From assembly GCA_900767605.1 (NCBI GenBank), contig CAAFZT010000044.1:1-36865 (forward strand): a stretch of DNA of 36,865 bases, in the 5' to 3' direction. Of the stretch, positions 22,426 through 30,858 are shown one piece after another. The translations under genes and the position numbers were made by a program. Under the pieces are notes generated by a model. The model was not told the origin of the DNA. It did not search any database and saw only the letters and a list, made by a program, of their open reading frames with translations. The first letter of the stretch is position 1, and each line of letters begins with the position of its first letter. The stretch comes from Bacilli bacterium (GTDB lineage Bacteria > Bacillota_I > Bacilli_A > RFN20 > CAG-826).

Positions 22426-25400
22426 ATGCAGCCTAAAATGCAAAAATTCTTAACGTCTCTCGGTTTGTTTGAAATCGATCGTTTTGATATGCGCTTCACG
22501 ATGCTCGGCCGCAATCCCAATCGGCGGGAAGAAATCGTGATGTTCATCGAAAAGCAAACCCCATGGTCTCTTCCTTTGCTGGAAGAATTCATGACTGCGC
22601 TTGCGGAGACGGTTCGTTACCCCTATTCCATCCGGTTTTCCTATGTCGATGAAATTTCCCCGGATGACGTGATGCTATTTTTCCACGATTATACGTTCTG
22701 CCACATCCATTTCCCAAGGACGATTGCTTTAAAGGAAGAAGAGGGTGGCGTTTACGCTTATTTTGATGAAGATAGCCGCGAAAAAGACGAGAAGGAATTC
22801 CAAGACTTCGAAGACTTATTGAATTTCGCGGGATACCCCAAAATCAAGGGAAAACGTTCTGTCAAAGCGAAGAAACCCGAGGGGAAGGAAACGAAAATCG
22901 AAGCTCCTTTGCCGCCTCAAAGGGAAGAAAACGCATCCACGTCCCCCGCGGATGAGCCTGTTGTTCTCGGCGGAGAAGAATTAATCCAAGAAGACTTCAA
23001 AAAAGCCATTGATATCGGGGAAGAGGAATTACTCCGTCAAAAGGAAGAAAACCTCAAGGTGATGATGGAAGAAAGAAACCGTCAAAGGCTCAATAAAATC
23101 GGCAATTACAAAATCGCCGAGAAGATTGATGAAATCTATCACCTTGGTCTATGCAACGTCGATTTCTGCGGCGAAGTTTTTGAAGCGGACACCCGCATCA
23201 CGAAAAAAGGAAGCAAGATGGGAACGTTCTCTTTGGGCGATCCAAGCAACGCGATTTCCTTCCGTTGCTTTGGCGGATCCAAAATCCCCGATGAGAAAAT
23301 CGATGGAATCAAAGTCGGCGACCGTCTTCGCGTCCGCGGGGCGATTGATATCGATACCTATTCGCATCAAAAGACGATTCGCGCGCATTTCATTGATGAA
23401 TTGCCTCCTTTGCCAATGCGCGACGATGACCCGAATTTGTCAGAGAAACGCGTCGAACTTCATTTGCACACGAACATGTCCACGATGGACGCCTTACCCG
23501 ATTTTAGCCAGTATTACAAATTGGCCAAGCACATGGGGATGAAAGCGATTGCGGTGACCGACCATGGTGTCGTGCAGTCTTTCCCTGCTGCTCAAAACGC
23601 AAGAGATAAAGACAAGAACAACCCTTTGAAGATTATCTACGGCTGCGAACTTTACATGTTCGACATGGAACAGTCGATCATCTTCAATCCGAGCAAACAG
23701 CAATTATCCAAAGCCCGTTATTGCGTATTCGATACCGAAACTACGGGCTTAAGCGCTCGTTATGACCGCTTGGTCGAATTTGGTGGCGTCATCGTGGAGG
23801 GCGGCCAAGTCATTCAACGTTTCGACACCTTAATCAATCCAGAGATGCCGATGCCGATTGGCTCGAGCTCCGTCAACCACATCACCGACGAAATGCTCGC
23901 GGATAAGCCGACCATCCATGAAGTCCTTCCGAAGATTATGGAATTCCTTGGCGATAACGTTTTGGTTGCCCATAACGCGACCTTCGATATTGGCTTTGTT
24001 AACGCCGCCTTGGAACGGGAAGGATTGCCCCCATTAAAGAATCCGATTATCGATACTCTTCCTTTGTCCCACTATTTCTTCCCGAAGGCTGGCCGTCATA
24101 ACGAAGGCGCTATGCTTCGCAACTTAGGACTTAACGTTTACGATGAAGGGGACGCTCACCGTGCGGACTACGACGCCAACGCCCTGAATGAAGGCTGGCA
24201 GGAAATGGTTCGCCGCTTAAATCACCTCTATCCTGGCTTCACCCATGAAGATTTAGGCAACCTCCAGGTGGAATTGCCCGATATCGAAGACGTGGAACGC
24301 GATACGGCGGATGAAGGGAACTACGCTCGCTTTACCCGTGCCATGAATAAGTTCATGCCGTTTTGGCACCTTCAATACACCAAGGATGACATCCAACTCG
24401 AATTCCATTCGTTTGAAGAGGCCCACCAGGAATATAAACGTTTGGCTTATGACCCTGATCCTAATGATCCGGACCTTTCCAAAAAGCCCGTTCTTTTCCA
24501 ACACTTAACGGATATGAAAGAGGCGTTCAATGCCTTCTGCCGCAATATCCGCGAATACCATATGGTGGTTTTGGCCAAGAACACCCAGGGTATGGACGAC
24601 ATTTATAAAATCGTCACCCAAGGCCATACGACTTATCTAGGCCGTGTCCCCAAGACCCCACGCCGCTTGATTGAGGTGTATCGAAAGAACATGCTGGTGG
24701 GCAGCGGATGCTTTAACAGCGAGATCTTTGAAATTGCCTTAACGCGTAATCTCGATGTCTTGGTTGATGCGATGAAATTCTATGATTACATCGAAATCCA
24801 ACCATTAGAAAACTACAGCTATTTACTGGATATGGAACGTATCGCTTCGAAAGAGCACTTATTGGAAGTGCTGCACGATATCGTCAAGGCCGCGAAGCTC
24901 GCGGGCAAGCCGATTGTTGCAACGGGCGACTGCCATTACGTGAATCCCGAGGATAAAATCCTCCGCGATGTTTATATCAACGCGAAAGCCATCGGAGGTG
25001 GCGCCCATCCTTTGAACCCGCCCGCCCGTTCCCATTACAAGCCTTTTGCAAACCCCGATCAGCATTTCCGTTCCACGGCGGAGATGCTAGAAAGCTTTGA
25101 AAAATGGCTTCCTAAAGAAGAAGCGGAAGAATACGTCATCAAGAACTCCAATTGGGTTGCCGATCAAATCGAAGACCACATTACCCCGATTTCCCACGAC
25201 GTCTTCCCTCCGAATGAAAACTTGCCGAACTCCGCAGGTCAGCTTCGCGACCTCTGCGAAGGCAATTTCCATGCGCGTTATGATTACACCTTCGATGACG
25301 ATCCCAAAGTCTTGGAAGCGGTCGATTTTGTTCGAAAGCGTCTAGACCGTGAGCTAGAAGGTATCATTGGGCACGGCTATGCTGTTACCTATTTCATCGC

Positions 25401-27201
25401 CCATAAGCTCATTAAGATGGCAAATGATGAACCCGAGCATTACATCGTTGGCAGCCGTGGATCCGTTGGTTCCTCTTTTGCTGCGACGATGGCCGATATC
25501 ACCGAGGTCAACGCGTTGCCTCCTCATTATCAATGCCCCCATTGCCATTATTTGACCTTTAAGGACGAAGATGGCGTCGATTTCCTGAAGAAGGGATATA
25601 AATCGGGTTTTGATTTGCCGAATAAAGTTTGCCCCAAATGCGGAACCCCCTTGGTTCAAAACGGCCAGAACATTCCGTTTGAAACCTTCCTAGGGTTCGC
25701 CGCGGATAAGGTTCCGGATATCGACTTGAACTTTGAGGATGAAAGTCAGCATAAAGCTCATAACTACACTAGGCTTCTACTAGGACCGCGTAATGTCTTC
25801 CGTGCTGGCACGATCGAAACCGTTGCCGAAAAGACGGCTTATGGGTATGTTCGCGGTTATTTTGAGGACCTTTTTGCCCGTGATGGAAGCGGACGAAGCG
25901 TGGAGGACGTAAGCCCCACGTATATCGCGTATTTGGCTTCGAAGTGCCAGGGCGTTAAACGCACAACGGGACAGCACCCGGGCGGTATCGTCGTCGTACC
26001 TTCCAACATGTCCGTTTATAATTTCACCGCCGTACAACACCCCGCGAACGATTTGCATTCGGATTGGCTCACCACCCATTACGACTTCCATTCCATGCAC
26101 GATGAAATTTTGAAATTCGATATTTTGGGGCACGTCGACCCGATGGCCATGCGGTATTACCGCGATTTGACGGGTGTGAAAATCGAGGACATTCCGATGA
26201 ATGACCCGAAGGTTCTTTCCCTGTTCACCTCTCCCCGCGAATTGCATTTGCACCGTAATTACCTTAATTCCGTCACGGGGGCCAGCGCTCTTCCGGAATT
26301 CGGCACCGATCTAGCCCAGCGAATGTTAGATGAAGCTAAGCCCAAGACGTTTAACGACTTGTTAATTATCTCTGGCTTAAGCCACGGGACGAACGTTTGG
26401 CAGGGCAACGCCGAAGACTTGGTTTTAAGCGGAACAACCGACATCAACGGCGTCATCGGATGCCGTGATGATATTATGTCGTATTTGATTCTTCAGGGTT
26501 TGGAACCCCAGATGGCATTTAAGATTATGGAAGACGTTCGTCACGGCCATGGTATTTTTCAAAAGAAGGAAGACACTTATGTCCCGGCGATGCGCGCCCA
26601 TAACGTCCCGGAATGGTACATCGATTCCTGCCGCAAGATTCAATACCTCTTCCCACGTGGCCACGCGACGGCTTACGTCATGATGGCAGTCCGCGTCGCT
26701 TATTTCAAACTCTATTATCCTTTGCAGTTCTACGCGGTTTTCTTCTCCGTCCGTAGCGATGCCTACGATATCGAAACCATGATTGCAGGCGAAGATGCGA
26801 TCATCGCCAAAATCGAAGCTCTCCGCGCGAGGAGAGATAATCGCCAGAACCCGTTATCGAACAAGGAAATCAACCAGTTAAAGACGCTTCTTATCTGCCT
26901 TGAACTTTATGAACGTGGCTTCCATATCGCCAATATCGACTTGTACCGCAGCGATTCAAAGATGTTCGTCGTCGATGAAAAGAACAAGTGCTTGATTCCA
27001 CCTTTCATCGTCATCGATGGCCTTGGCGAATCCGCGGGCAAGACGGTCGTGGAAGCGAGAAAGCGCCTGCAGGGCAGGCCGTTCCTCTCCAAAGAACAGC
27101 TATTAAAAGAGACGAAATTATCGTCTACCAACGTGGCAGACCTCGATAAATTGGGGGCTTTGAAGGATTTAAGCGAATCGAATCAATTGACTCTATTCTA
27201 A
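22426..27201 (+). CDS. polC: DNA polymerase III subunit alpha, Gram-positive type PolC
   Basis: The 1591-residue replicative polymerase of Bacillota. Domain order: N-terminal region with an acidic linker (about 1-235), an OB fold (about 240-330, VDFCGEVFEADTRITKKGSKMGTF), a PHP domain (from about 340, ELHLHTNMSTMDALPD and AVTDHGVVQSF) split by a DEDDh 3'-5' exonuclease (about 430-600, FDTETTG, HNATFDIGFV, HRADYDANAL), a zinc ribbon (about 1035-1090, CPHCHY and CPKCGTPL) and the polymerase core with catalytic PDIDLNF near residue 1098. The C-terminus has no obvious loss. It closes the uppS-polC run. proS, which precedes polC in B. subtilis, is absent. Confidence 0.97.
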   Translation: MQPKMQKFLTSLGLFEIDRFDMRFTMLGRNPNRREEIVMFIEKQTPWSLPLLEEFMTALAETVRYPYSIRFSYVDEISPDDVMLFFHDYTFCHIHFPRTIALKEEEGGVYAYFDEDSREKDEKEFQDFEDLLNFAGYPKIKGKRSVKAKKPEGKETKIEAPLPPQREENASTSPADEPVVLGGEELIQEDFKKAIDIGEEELLRQKEENLKVMMEERNRQRLNKIGNYKIAEKIDEIYHLGLCNVDFCGEVFEADTRITKKGSKMGTFSLGDPSNAISFRCFGGSKIPDEKIDGIKVGDRLRVRGAIDIDTYSHQKTIRAHFIDELPPLPMRDDDPNLSEKRVELHLHTNMSTMDALPDFSQYYKLAKHMGMKAIAVTDHGVVQSFPAAQNARDKDKNNPLKIIYGCELYMFDMEQSIIFNPSKQQLSKARYCVFDTETTGLSARYDRLVEFGGVIVEGGQVIQRFDTLINPEMPMPIGSSSVNHITDEMLADKPTIHEVLPKIMEFLGDNVLVAHNATFDIGFVNAALEREGLPPLKNPIIDTLPLSHYFFPKAGRHNEGAMLRNLGLNVYDEGDAHRADYDANALNEGWQEMVRRLNHLYPGFTHEDLGNLQVELPDIEDVERDTADEGNYARFTRAMNKFMPFWHLQYTKDDIQLEFHSFEEAHQEYKRLAYDPDPNDPDLSKKPVLFQHLTDMKEAFNAFCRNIREYHMVVLAKNTQGMDDIYKIVTQGHTTYLGRVPKTPRRLIEVYRKNMLVGSGCFNSEIFEIALTRNLDVLVDAMKFYDYIEIQPLENYSYLLDMERIASKEHLLEVLHDIVKAAKLAGKPIVATGDCHYVNPEDKILRDVYINAKAIGGGAHPLNPPARSHYKPFANPDQHFRSTAEMLESFEKWLPKEEAEEYVIKNSNWVADQIEDHITPISHDVFPPNENLPNSAGQLRDLCEGNFHARYDYTFDDDPKVLEAVDFVRKRLDRELEGIIGHGYAVTYFIAHKLIKMANDEPEHYIVGSRGSVGSSFAATMADITEVNALPPHYQCPHCHYLTFKDEDGVDFLKKGYKSGFDLPNKVCPKCGTPLVQNGQNIPFETFLGFAADKVPDIDLNFEDESQHKAHNYTRLLLGPRNVFRAGTIETVAEKTAYGYVRGYFEDLFARDGSGRSVEDVSPTYIAYLASKCQGVKRTTGQHPGGIVVVPSNMSVYNFTAVQHPANDLHSDWLTTHYDFHSMHDEILKFDILGHVDPMAMRYYRDLTGVKIEDIPMNDPKVLSLFTSPRELHLHRNYLNSVTGASALPEFGTDLAQRMLDEAKPKTFNDLLIISGLSHGTNVWQGNAEDLVLSGTTDINGVIGCRDDIMSYLILQGLEPQMAFKIMEDVRHGHGIFQKKEDTYVPAMRAHNVPEWYIDSCRKIQYLFPRGHATAYVMMAVRVAYFKLYYPLQFYAVFFSVRSDAYDIETMIAGEDAIIAKIEALRARRDNRQNPLSNKEINQLKTLLICLELYERGFHIANIDLYRSDSKMFVVDEKNKCLIPPFIVIDGLGESAGKTVVEARKRLQGRPFLSKEQLLKETKLSSTNVADLDKLGALKDLSESNQLTLF

Positions 27202-27209
27202 GGATATCG

Positions 27210-27246
27210 TTCAAACAGGGGGTATTCCGATATTTCCCTGTTTGAA
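27210..27246 (+). promoter_or_regulatory. Hairpin behind polC with 11-bp perfect stem
   Basis: TTCAAACAGGG (27210-27220) pairs exactly with CCCTGTTTGAA (27236-27246) around a 15-nt loop. It lies 8 bp after the polC stop but has no T-tract, and its right arm overlaps the -35 box of the tRNA promoter. It may stabilise the polC mRNA 3' end or act as a weak terminator. Confidence 0.55.
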
Positions 27247-27270
27247 TTATCCTGTGGCTAGGGATATAAT
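27242..27270 (+). promoter_or_regulatory. Promoter of tRNA-Pro
   Basis: TTGAAT (27242-27247), a 17-bp spacer and TATAAT (27265-27270), 29 nt before the tRNA. Confidence 0.7.
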
Positions 27271-27299
27271 CACCATCGCGCCAAATCTTTGGTTTGCAA

Positions 27300-27376
27300 C
27301 GGGACGTAGCACAGCTTGGTAGTGCGCCTGGTTCGGGACCAGGAGGTCGCGGGTTCGAACCCCGCCGTTCCGACCA
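27300..27376 (+). tRNA. tRNA-Pro (anticodon CGG)
   Basis: A 77-nt cloverleaf. The acceptor arms CGGGACG and CGTTCCG pair fully, and the D-stem is GCAC/GTGC. The anticodon stem is CCTGG/CCAGG with loop TTCGGGA, giving anticodon CGG for codon CCG. The T-arm contains GGTTCGAACC, and the 3' CCA is encoded. Confidence 0.96.
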
Positions 27377-27387
27377 CTTGAACATTG

Positions 27388-27414
27388 AAGGCAACCGAAA
27401 AGGCTGCCTTTTTT
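27388..27414 (+). terminator. Intrinsic terminator of tRNA-Pro
   Basis: AAGGCA (27388-27393) pairs with TGCCTT (27405-27410), extended by CC/GG around a short A-rich loop with one mismatch, then TTTT. Confidence 0.8.
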
Positions 27415-27443
27415 CTTTATCGAGGAGAATTTATAATTTTTTC

Positions 27444-27470
27444 GAACGTTTCGCTCCTTTTCTTCGTTAT
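27444..27470 (+). promoter_or_regulatory. ECF-type promoter before the sigma-serpin operon
   Basis: GAAC (27444-27447) and CGTTAT (27465-27470) give AAC-N17-CGT, the general form of promoters read by ECF sigma factors in Bacillota. Its position, about 15 bp before the sigma gene, suggests self-activation. A separate TATAAT at 27432-27437 could give basal sigma-A expression, though its -35 would fall in a terminator T-tract. Confidence 0.5.
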
Positions 27471-27484
27471 ATAAGTGGAGGCCT

Positions 27485-27982
27485 ATGAAGATTGATTCCC
27501 AAGCCATACGTGGCTTCTTTCAAAAGAACGAACGATGCGTAGAAGGCGTTTATTACGCGACGTCCCGTCTTTTGAAATACGTCGCCTTTTCCATTCTTCG
27601 TAACGAAGGAAGGGCACAGGAAATCGTAATGGAAACTTATCTGAAGGCATGGAATTCGCCTTATTCCAAAGACGTGTCTTTCGTGTCTTGGCTATGTTCC
27701 ATTGCTAAAAACCTTGCCCTAGACGACTTAAGAAAAAGTCCCTCTTGCGAGGAACTCGCGGAGGACAGGGGGTCTAATTCCTCTTATTCCACCTTATGGG
27801 AAGAATTAGAGAATCTTCTTTCTCCGCTGGAATTCAATGTCTTGATTGAGCGGGCGTATTTTGAGCTGAGCTTTAAAGAAATCGCCTCTTTGAATCAACT
27901 TCCTTCTTCTAGCAGCGCTCGCGGAATCTATAAAAGAGCGAGAGAAAAATCGAAGGCTTCCTTAAAGGAGTACCGACCATGA
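27485..27982 (+). CDS. RNA polymerase ECF-like sigma factor
   Basis: A 165-residue sigma-70 family protein with two domains only. Region 2 (about 15-85) has YVAFSILRNEGRAQEIVMETYLKAWNSP and the SFVSWLCSIAKNLALDDLRKS segment typical of ECF factors (WL.xIArNxxxDxxR). Region 4 (about 105-160) is a helix-turn-helix including FNVLIERAYFELSFKEIASL and ARGIYKRAREK. GGAGG precedes the ATG by only three bases. The stop overlaps the next start by 4 bp (ATGA), the usual arrangement of a sigma factor with its anti-sigma gene. Its group is divergent and I cannot assign it. Confidence 0.88.
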   Translation: MKIDSQAIRGFFQKNERCVEGVYYATSRLLKYVAFSILRNEGRAQEIVMETYLKAWNSPYSKDVSFVSWLCSIAKNLALDDLRKSPSCEELAEDRGSNSSYSTLWEELENLLSPLEFNVLIERAYFELSFKEIASLNQLPSSSSARGIYKRAREKSKASLKEYRP

Positions 27983-29463
27983 AAAAATGGAAGAAGAACC
28001 TGAAATGCACCATGGAGGAAAAACTTTCTTTCCAGGATGAATCGCGTTTATTAAAAGAAAAAGCAGGAATCGAACCGAAGAACCAAGGGAAAGCACGCCC
28101 TTATGTTAATTATGGAAAAACGGCGGCAAAAGTCGTGGGGATTAGTTTGGCTGCAACTGCTGCTTTAGTGGTGCTTGTTCCTTTGGTGGGATTTTTAATC
28201 GCAGGCTTTAAAACTAAAAACAATTATCGTCCTGTTCAGCGAAATTATTCTCTTCATGAACAACAACAAATTCGCGAAGATACGTTCCGCCGCATGAATT
28301 CGTTTGAATATCCTAGTGGTTCGGAACTTCGCCCGGTGAGCAAAGACTACCAAAGCGCGGTGAGTGATTTTTCTTACGAAGCCTATTCGGGGTTGAACAA
28401 GGAGGATAACACCTTTTTCAGTCCCTTAAGCGCGTATCTCCACCTCGATATCCTTTCGCATGGGGTGAAGAATTCTACTCTTTCTTCCAAAATGGACGAG
28501 GTTTTGCATTTAAATTCCTCTTCTAGGGAATCCAACTTCCTACCTGCCTTCTTGTCCAACCGCGATCCCGGGAAAGAAGGATCCAGCCACGTGGAAATGA
28601 ACCAATTGTTCTTTCTGGACCATAAGGAAACGTTTCAGGCTGCTTATCTAGACTATTTGACCTCCATTTATTGCGAGGCCTATTCCTTGGATTTAGAAAA
28701 AACCAAAGACATCAATCTCATGGTGGATATCGTCAATTCGAAAGTGAATCAGAACGTGCTTTCTAGCCAAGATTTGCTCGTAGACGAATACACGCGTGCC
28801 TTCCTTTTTAATACGGTGGACTTCTTTGGCTCTTGGGGATTTGATGGTTCCAAGACGCAAAAGCAGAATTTCTACCCCTCTTCTGGAGAAGCTTATGTCG
28901 TTCCCTTTATGCATCATTCCTTTTTGGGGTCTGCTTATGATTATGGAGATTATTTTTCCTTCCGCCTTTCTTATGGAGGAGGATATTCCATGCAGTTTAT
29001 TACTCCAAAAGAAAGGGGAGGGGACATCGCTTCCATTGTCAAAAAAGGCAATTTCCTTGTCGAAGACGAATCGAAAAAATACGTGGCGACGATTCGTGGG
29101 GAAGAAACCACACAATTCATCATTGACGTCGCTCTCCCCCGTTTCCAGGCGGATTGTTCCTTATCGTTTAAAGACCTCTTTTCCTCCATGGGGTTAGGAA
29201 TTTTGTATTCGAGGGATCTTTCTCCGTTAACGGGAATATCGAGCGGTGACCCCCTTTATATCCAAGAAACAAAGCAAAAGAACCACATTTATTGGGACGA
29301 AAGCGGAACGACGGCCAAAACAATAACGTGGTCCGGGCTGGGTGCAGGGGCCGCGGCTCCCACCATAACGGGACTAGCCTTTGACCTTGATTCCCCCTTC
29401 CTTTACGTGATTCGCGATCGAAATGACCTTCCTCTTTATATGGGACGGGTCGATCGGCCTTAA
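27979..29463 (+). CDS. Membrane-anchored serpin, possible anti-sigma factor
   Basis: A 494-residue protein in three parts. Residues 1-50 are a short basic cytoplasmic tail, 51-77 a single membrane segment (VVGISLAATAALVVLVPLVGFLIAG), and about 125-494 a serpin fold. Serpin marks are FFSPLSAYLHLDIL, MNQLFFLDHKETF, FLFNTVDFFGSWGFDGSKT, MQFITPKERGGDI and IDVALPRFQADCSLSFKDLFSSMGLGILY. The reactive-loop hinge is DESGTTAKTIT (440-450), and the last strand is SPFLYVIRDRNDLPLYMGRVDRP. Aligning the hinge puts P1-P1' near Gly457-Ala458; Lys and Ile at P11 and P9 are less small than in strong inhibitors. Overlap with the sigma gene suggests its tail binds the sigma factor; this is inference. Confidence 0.88.
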   Translation: MKKWKKNLKCTMEEKLSFQDESRLLKEKAGIEPKNQGKARPYVNYGKTAAKVVGISLAATAALVVLVPLVGFLIAGFKTKNNYRPVQRNYSLHEQQQIREDTFRRMNSFEYPSGSELRPVSKDYQSAVSDFSYEAYSGLNKEDNTFFSPLSAYLHLDILSHGVKNSTLSSKMDEVLHLNSSSRESNFLPAFLSNRDPGKEGSSHVEMNQLFFLDHKETFQAAYLDYLTSIYCEAYSLDLEKTKDINLMVDIVNSKVNQNVLSSQDLLVDEYTRAFLFNTVDFFGSWGFDGSKTQKQNFYPSSGEAYVVPFMHHSFLGSAYDYGDYFSFRLSYGGGYSMQFITPKERGGDIASIVKKGNFLVEDESKKYVATIRGEETTQFIIDVALPRFQADCSLSFKDLFSSMGLGILYSRDLSPLTGISSGDPLYIQETKQKNHIYWDESGTTAKTITWSGLGAGAAAPTITGLAFDLDSPFLYVIRDRNDLPLYMGRVDRP

Positions 29464-29488
29464 TTCGTGTATTTTCTGCAAATTCACC

Positions 29489-29512
29489 TTCTCAAAAAAT
29501 GAGAATCTTTTT
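29489..29512 (+). terminator. Intrinsic terminator of the sigma-serpin operon
   Basis: TTCTCA-AAAAA-TGAGAA (29489-29505) followed by TCTTTTT. An alternative pairing TCAAAAA with TTTTTGA overlaps it. Confidence 0.75.
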
Positions 29513-29545
29513 GAGCTTAAAAAATATTTTCCGTTTTTATCCGCA

Positions 29546-29554
29546 TGATATGAT
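29546..29554 (+). promoter_or_regulatory. Extended -10 promoter of lipoprotein gene
   Basis: TGATATGAT combines an extended -10 TG motif with TATGAT (29549-29554), about 20 bp before the start. The -35 region is only T-rich. Confidence 0.55.
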
Positions 29555-29574
29555 TTTTCATGGAGGCTTGGAAA

Positions 29575-30171
29575 ATGAGAAAACAAATGACAGTGATGCT
29601 CCTTGGACTTGCTAGTTTAGGCTTAGTATCCTGCGGGGGCGGGGATACGCCGATAGAAACTCCTGCGGAACAGCATGATTCCTCGGCGTGGTTCACGGAA
29701 GAAGAATTGGCCAAGGTCGGTCTATCGGGCCTAACTTGCCCCACGGGATGCACGGGGGAAATCTCTACTAGCGTCCATTGGTTTAATGGCGGCTACTCCT
29801 TTAGCCAGGTTTGCGAGGATCAAGCCATTCTTGAAACTAACGCGCAAGCCTATTATTCCTATTTCTCTACGAACTACGCTTCGCAGTTTGGGAAAGAAAA
29901 ACTCGTGGCTCTTTCCGCCGATTACAACACGGCTTATTATCGGATTGTCCCTGCCGCGATGAATGATTGCTATTCCACGAACCCTTCTGCCCGTTATACG
30001 TTCTATTATGTCCGCGATACCGAACTGGAAGACCGTTATTTGAAACAGGATGCAGTTTGGTCTTTTGATATTCGTTACGAAGCGACGGACGGCGTCTATC
30101 AACTTAAAATCTTTGTGGAAAACGCATCTTTAAGCCGCAACGGAGCCCGTGCCAATTTCTTCAACTTATAA
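29575..30171 (+). CDS. Putative lipoprotein, unknown function
   Basis: A 198-residue protein with a clear lipoprotein signal: MRKQMTVMLLGLASLGLVSCGGG, lipobox LVSC, lipidated Cys20, and a Gly, Asp and Thr linker after it. Start 29575 follows GGAGG with an appropriate spacer; the in-frame ATG at 29560 lies right behind the -10. The mature part is rich in Tyr and Ser and has CPTGC and two further Cys residues. I know no family. It follows the sigma-serpin operon but is separated from it by a terminator and its own promoter. Confidence 0.75.
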   Translation: MRKQMTVMLLGLASLGLVSCGGGDTPIETPAEQHDSSAWFTEEELAKVGLSGLTCPTGCTGEISTSVHWFNGGYSFSQVCEDQAILETNAQAYYSYFSTNYASQFGKEKLVALSADYNTAYYRIVPAAMNDCYSTNPSARYTFYYVRDTELEDRYLKQDAVWSFDIRYEATDGVYQLKIFVENASLSRNGARANFFNL

Positions 30172-30178
30172 TCCAAAG

Positions 30179-30219
30179 AAGAAGCGTTGGACCTTTTTTG
30201 AGGAGCGACGCTTCTTTTT
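30179..30219 (+). terminator. Intrinsic terminator
   Basis: AAGAAGCGT (30179-30187) pairs with ACGCTTCTT (30208-30216) around a 20-nt loop and runs into TTTTT. Confidence 0.8.
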
Positions 30220-30279
30220 ATGCCCGCTTAGTGAAGAAATAGAAGCAAAGGCGTGCTTTCTCGATACAAGCGAATGTAT

Positions 30280-30285
30280 TAGAAT
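30280..30285 (+). promoter_or_regulatory. -10 box of tRNA-Arg
   Basis: TAGAAT lies 9 nt before the mature tRNA 5' end. No convincing -35 is seen. Confidence 0.45.
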
Positions 30286-30294
30286 AAGCCTCGT

Positions 30295-30371
30295 GTCTCC
30301 GTAGCTCAGCTGGATAGAGCACTTCCCTCCTAAGGAAGGGGTCAGGCGTTCGAATCGCCTCGGGGACGCCA
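30295..30371 (+). tRNA. tRNA-Arg (anticodon CCT)
   Basis: A 77-nt cloverleaf. The acceptor GTCTCCG pairs with CGGGGAC (one G-U), and the D-stem is GCTC/GAGC. The anticodon stem is CTTCC/GGAAG with loop CTCCTAA, giving anticodon CCT for codon AGG. The T-arm contains GCGTTCGAATCGC, and the 3' CCA is encoded. Confidence 0.96.
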
Positions 30372-30385
30372 CAAAAGTTTGAATG

Positions 30386-30414
30386 CCCTGCCCGTTTGCG
30401 GCAGGGTTTTCTTT
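30386..30414 (+). terminator. Intrinsic terminator of tRNA-Arg
   Basis: CCCTGCC (30386-30392) and GGCAGGG (30400-30406) form a perfect 7-bp stem, followed by TTTTCTTT. Confidence 0.9.
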
Positions 30415-30426
30415 AGGCTACTACTT

Positions 30427-30858
30427 ATGATTTTTGAGTCTTTGCCAGCTTTTAATTTTTTCGTTTTTACTATTGATGATCTTCCGGTTTATAAAAACCT
30501 AACAAACCTAACAAAAAAGGAGAAAAATGGAAGAATAATTCACTTTGATTTTCGGCCAATTGCCCGTTATTTATTTTTGCTTGTAGAGGATGATAAACAA
30601 TGTATTTCCGACATATTTGTTCATCGATTTATCCAAGAAGCCCTAGGATATGATGTGGAGGATATTTCTTGCCGAAACTACTTGAGAAATGTTGTGGAAC
30701 GCTTAAAAGGAGAATATCCCCATTTAACCGTAAAAAGCCTATATGCGTTGATATGCCTTTATTATTCTCCTGATGCTTTCCATTTTTCTAAACCGATTCC
30801 GCTTCCCAAACCAAAAAGAAAAGCGGATCACTCCGCTTTATTTGATGATTGGGATTAG
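30427..30858 (+). CDS. Hypothetical protein
   Basis: A 143-residue frame with a start at 30427; a longer start at 30379 would run through the tRNA terminator and is unlikely. The N-terminus is hydrophobic and aromatic (PAFNFFVFTI), and the middle looks helical and folded. The C-terminus is a Lys and Pro-rich linker ending in an acidic aromatic DDWD motif, which resembles a short docking peptide. No Shine-Dalgarno or known family was recognised. It overlaps the convergent PII-like gene by 4 bp. It may be real, but evidence is only the open frame and composition. Confidence 0.5.
   Translation: MIFESLPAFNFFVFTIDDLPVYKNLTNLTKKEKNGRIIHFDFRPIARYLFLLVEDDKQCISDIFVHRFIQEALGYDVEDISCRNYLRNVVERLKGEYPHLTVKSLYALICLYYSPDAFHFSKPIPLPKPKRKADHSALFDDWD

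Noticed and set aside
27478..28020. Frameshift between the sigma factor and the serpin (one fused gene)
   Set aside because: Each has its own start and a complete domain set; the 4-bp ATGA overlap is a normal coupled junction.
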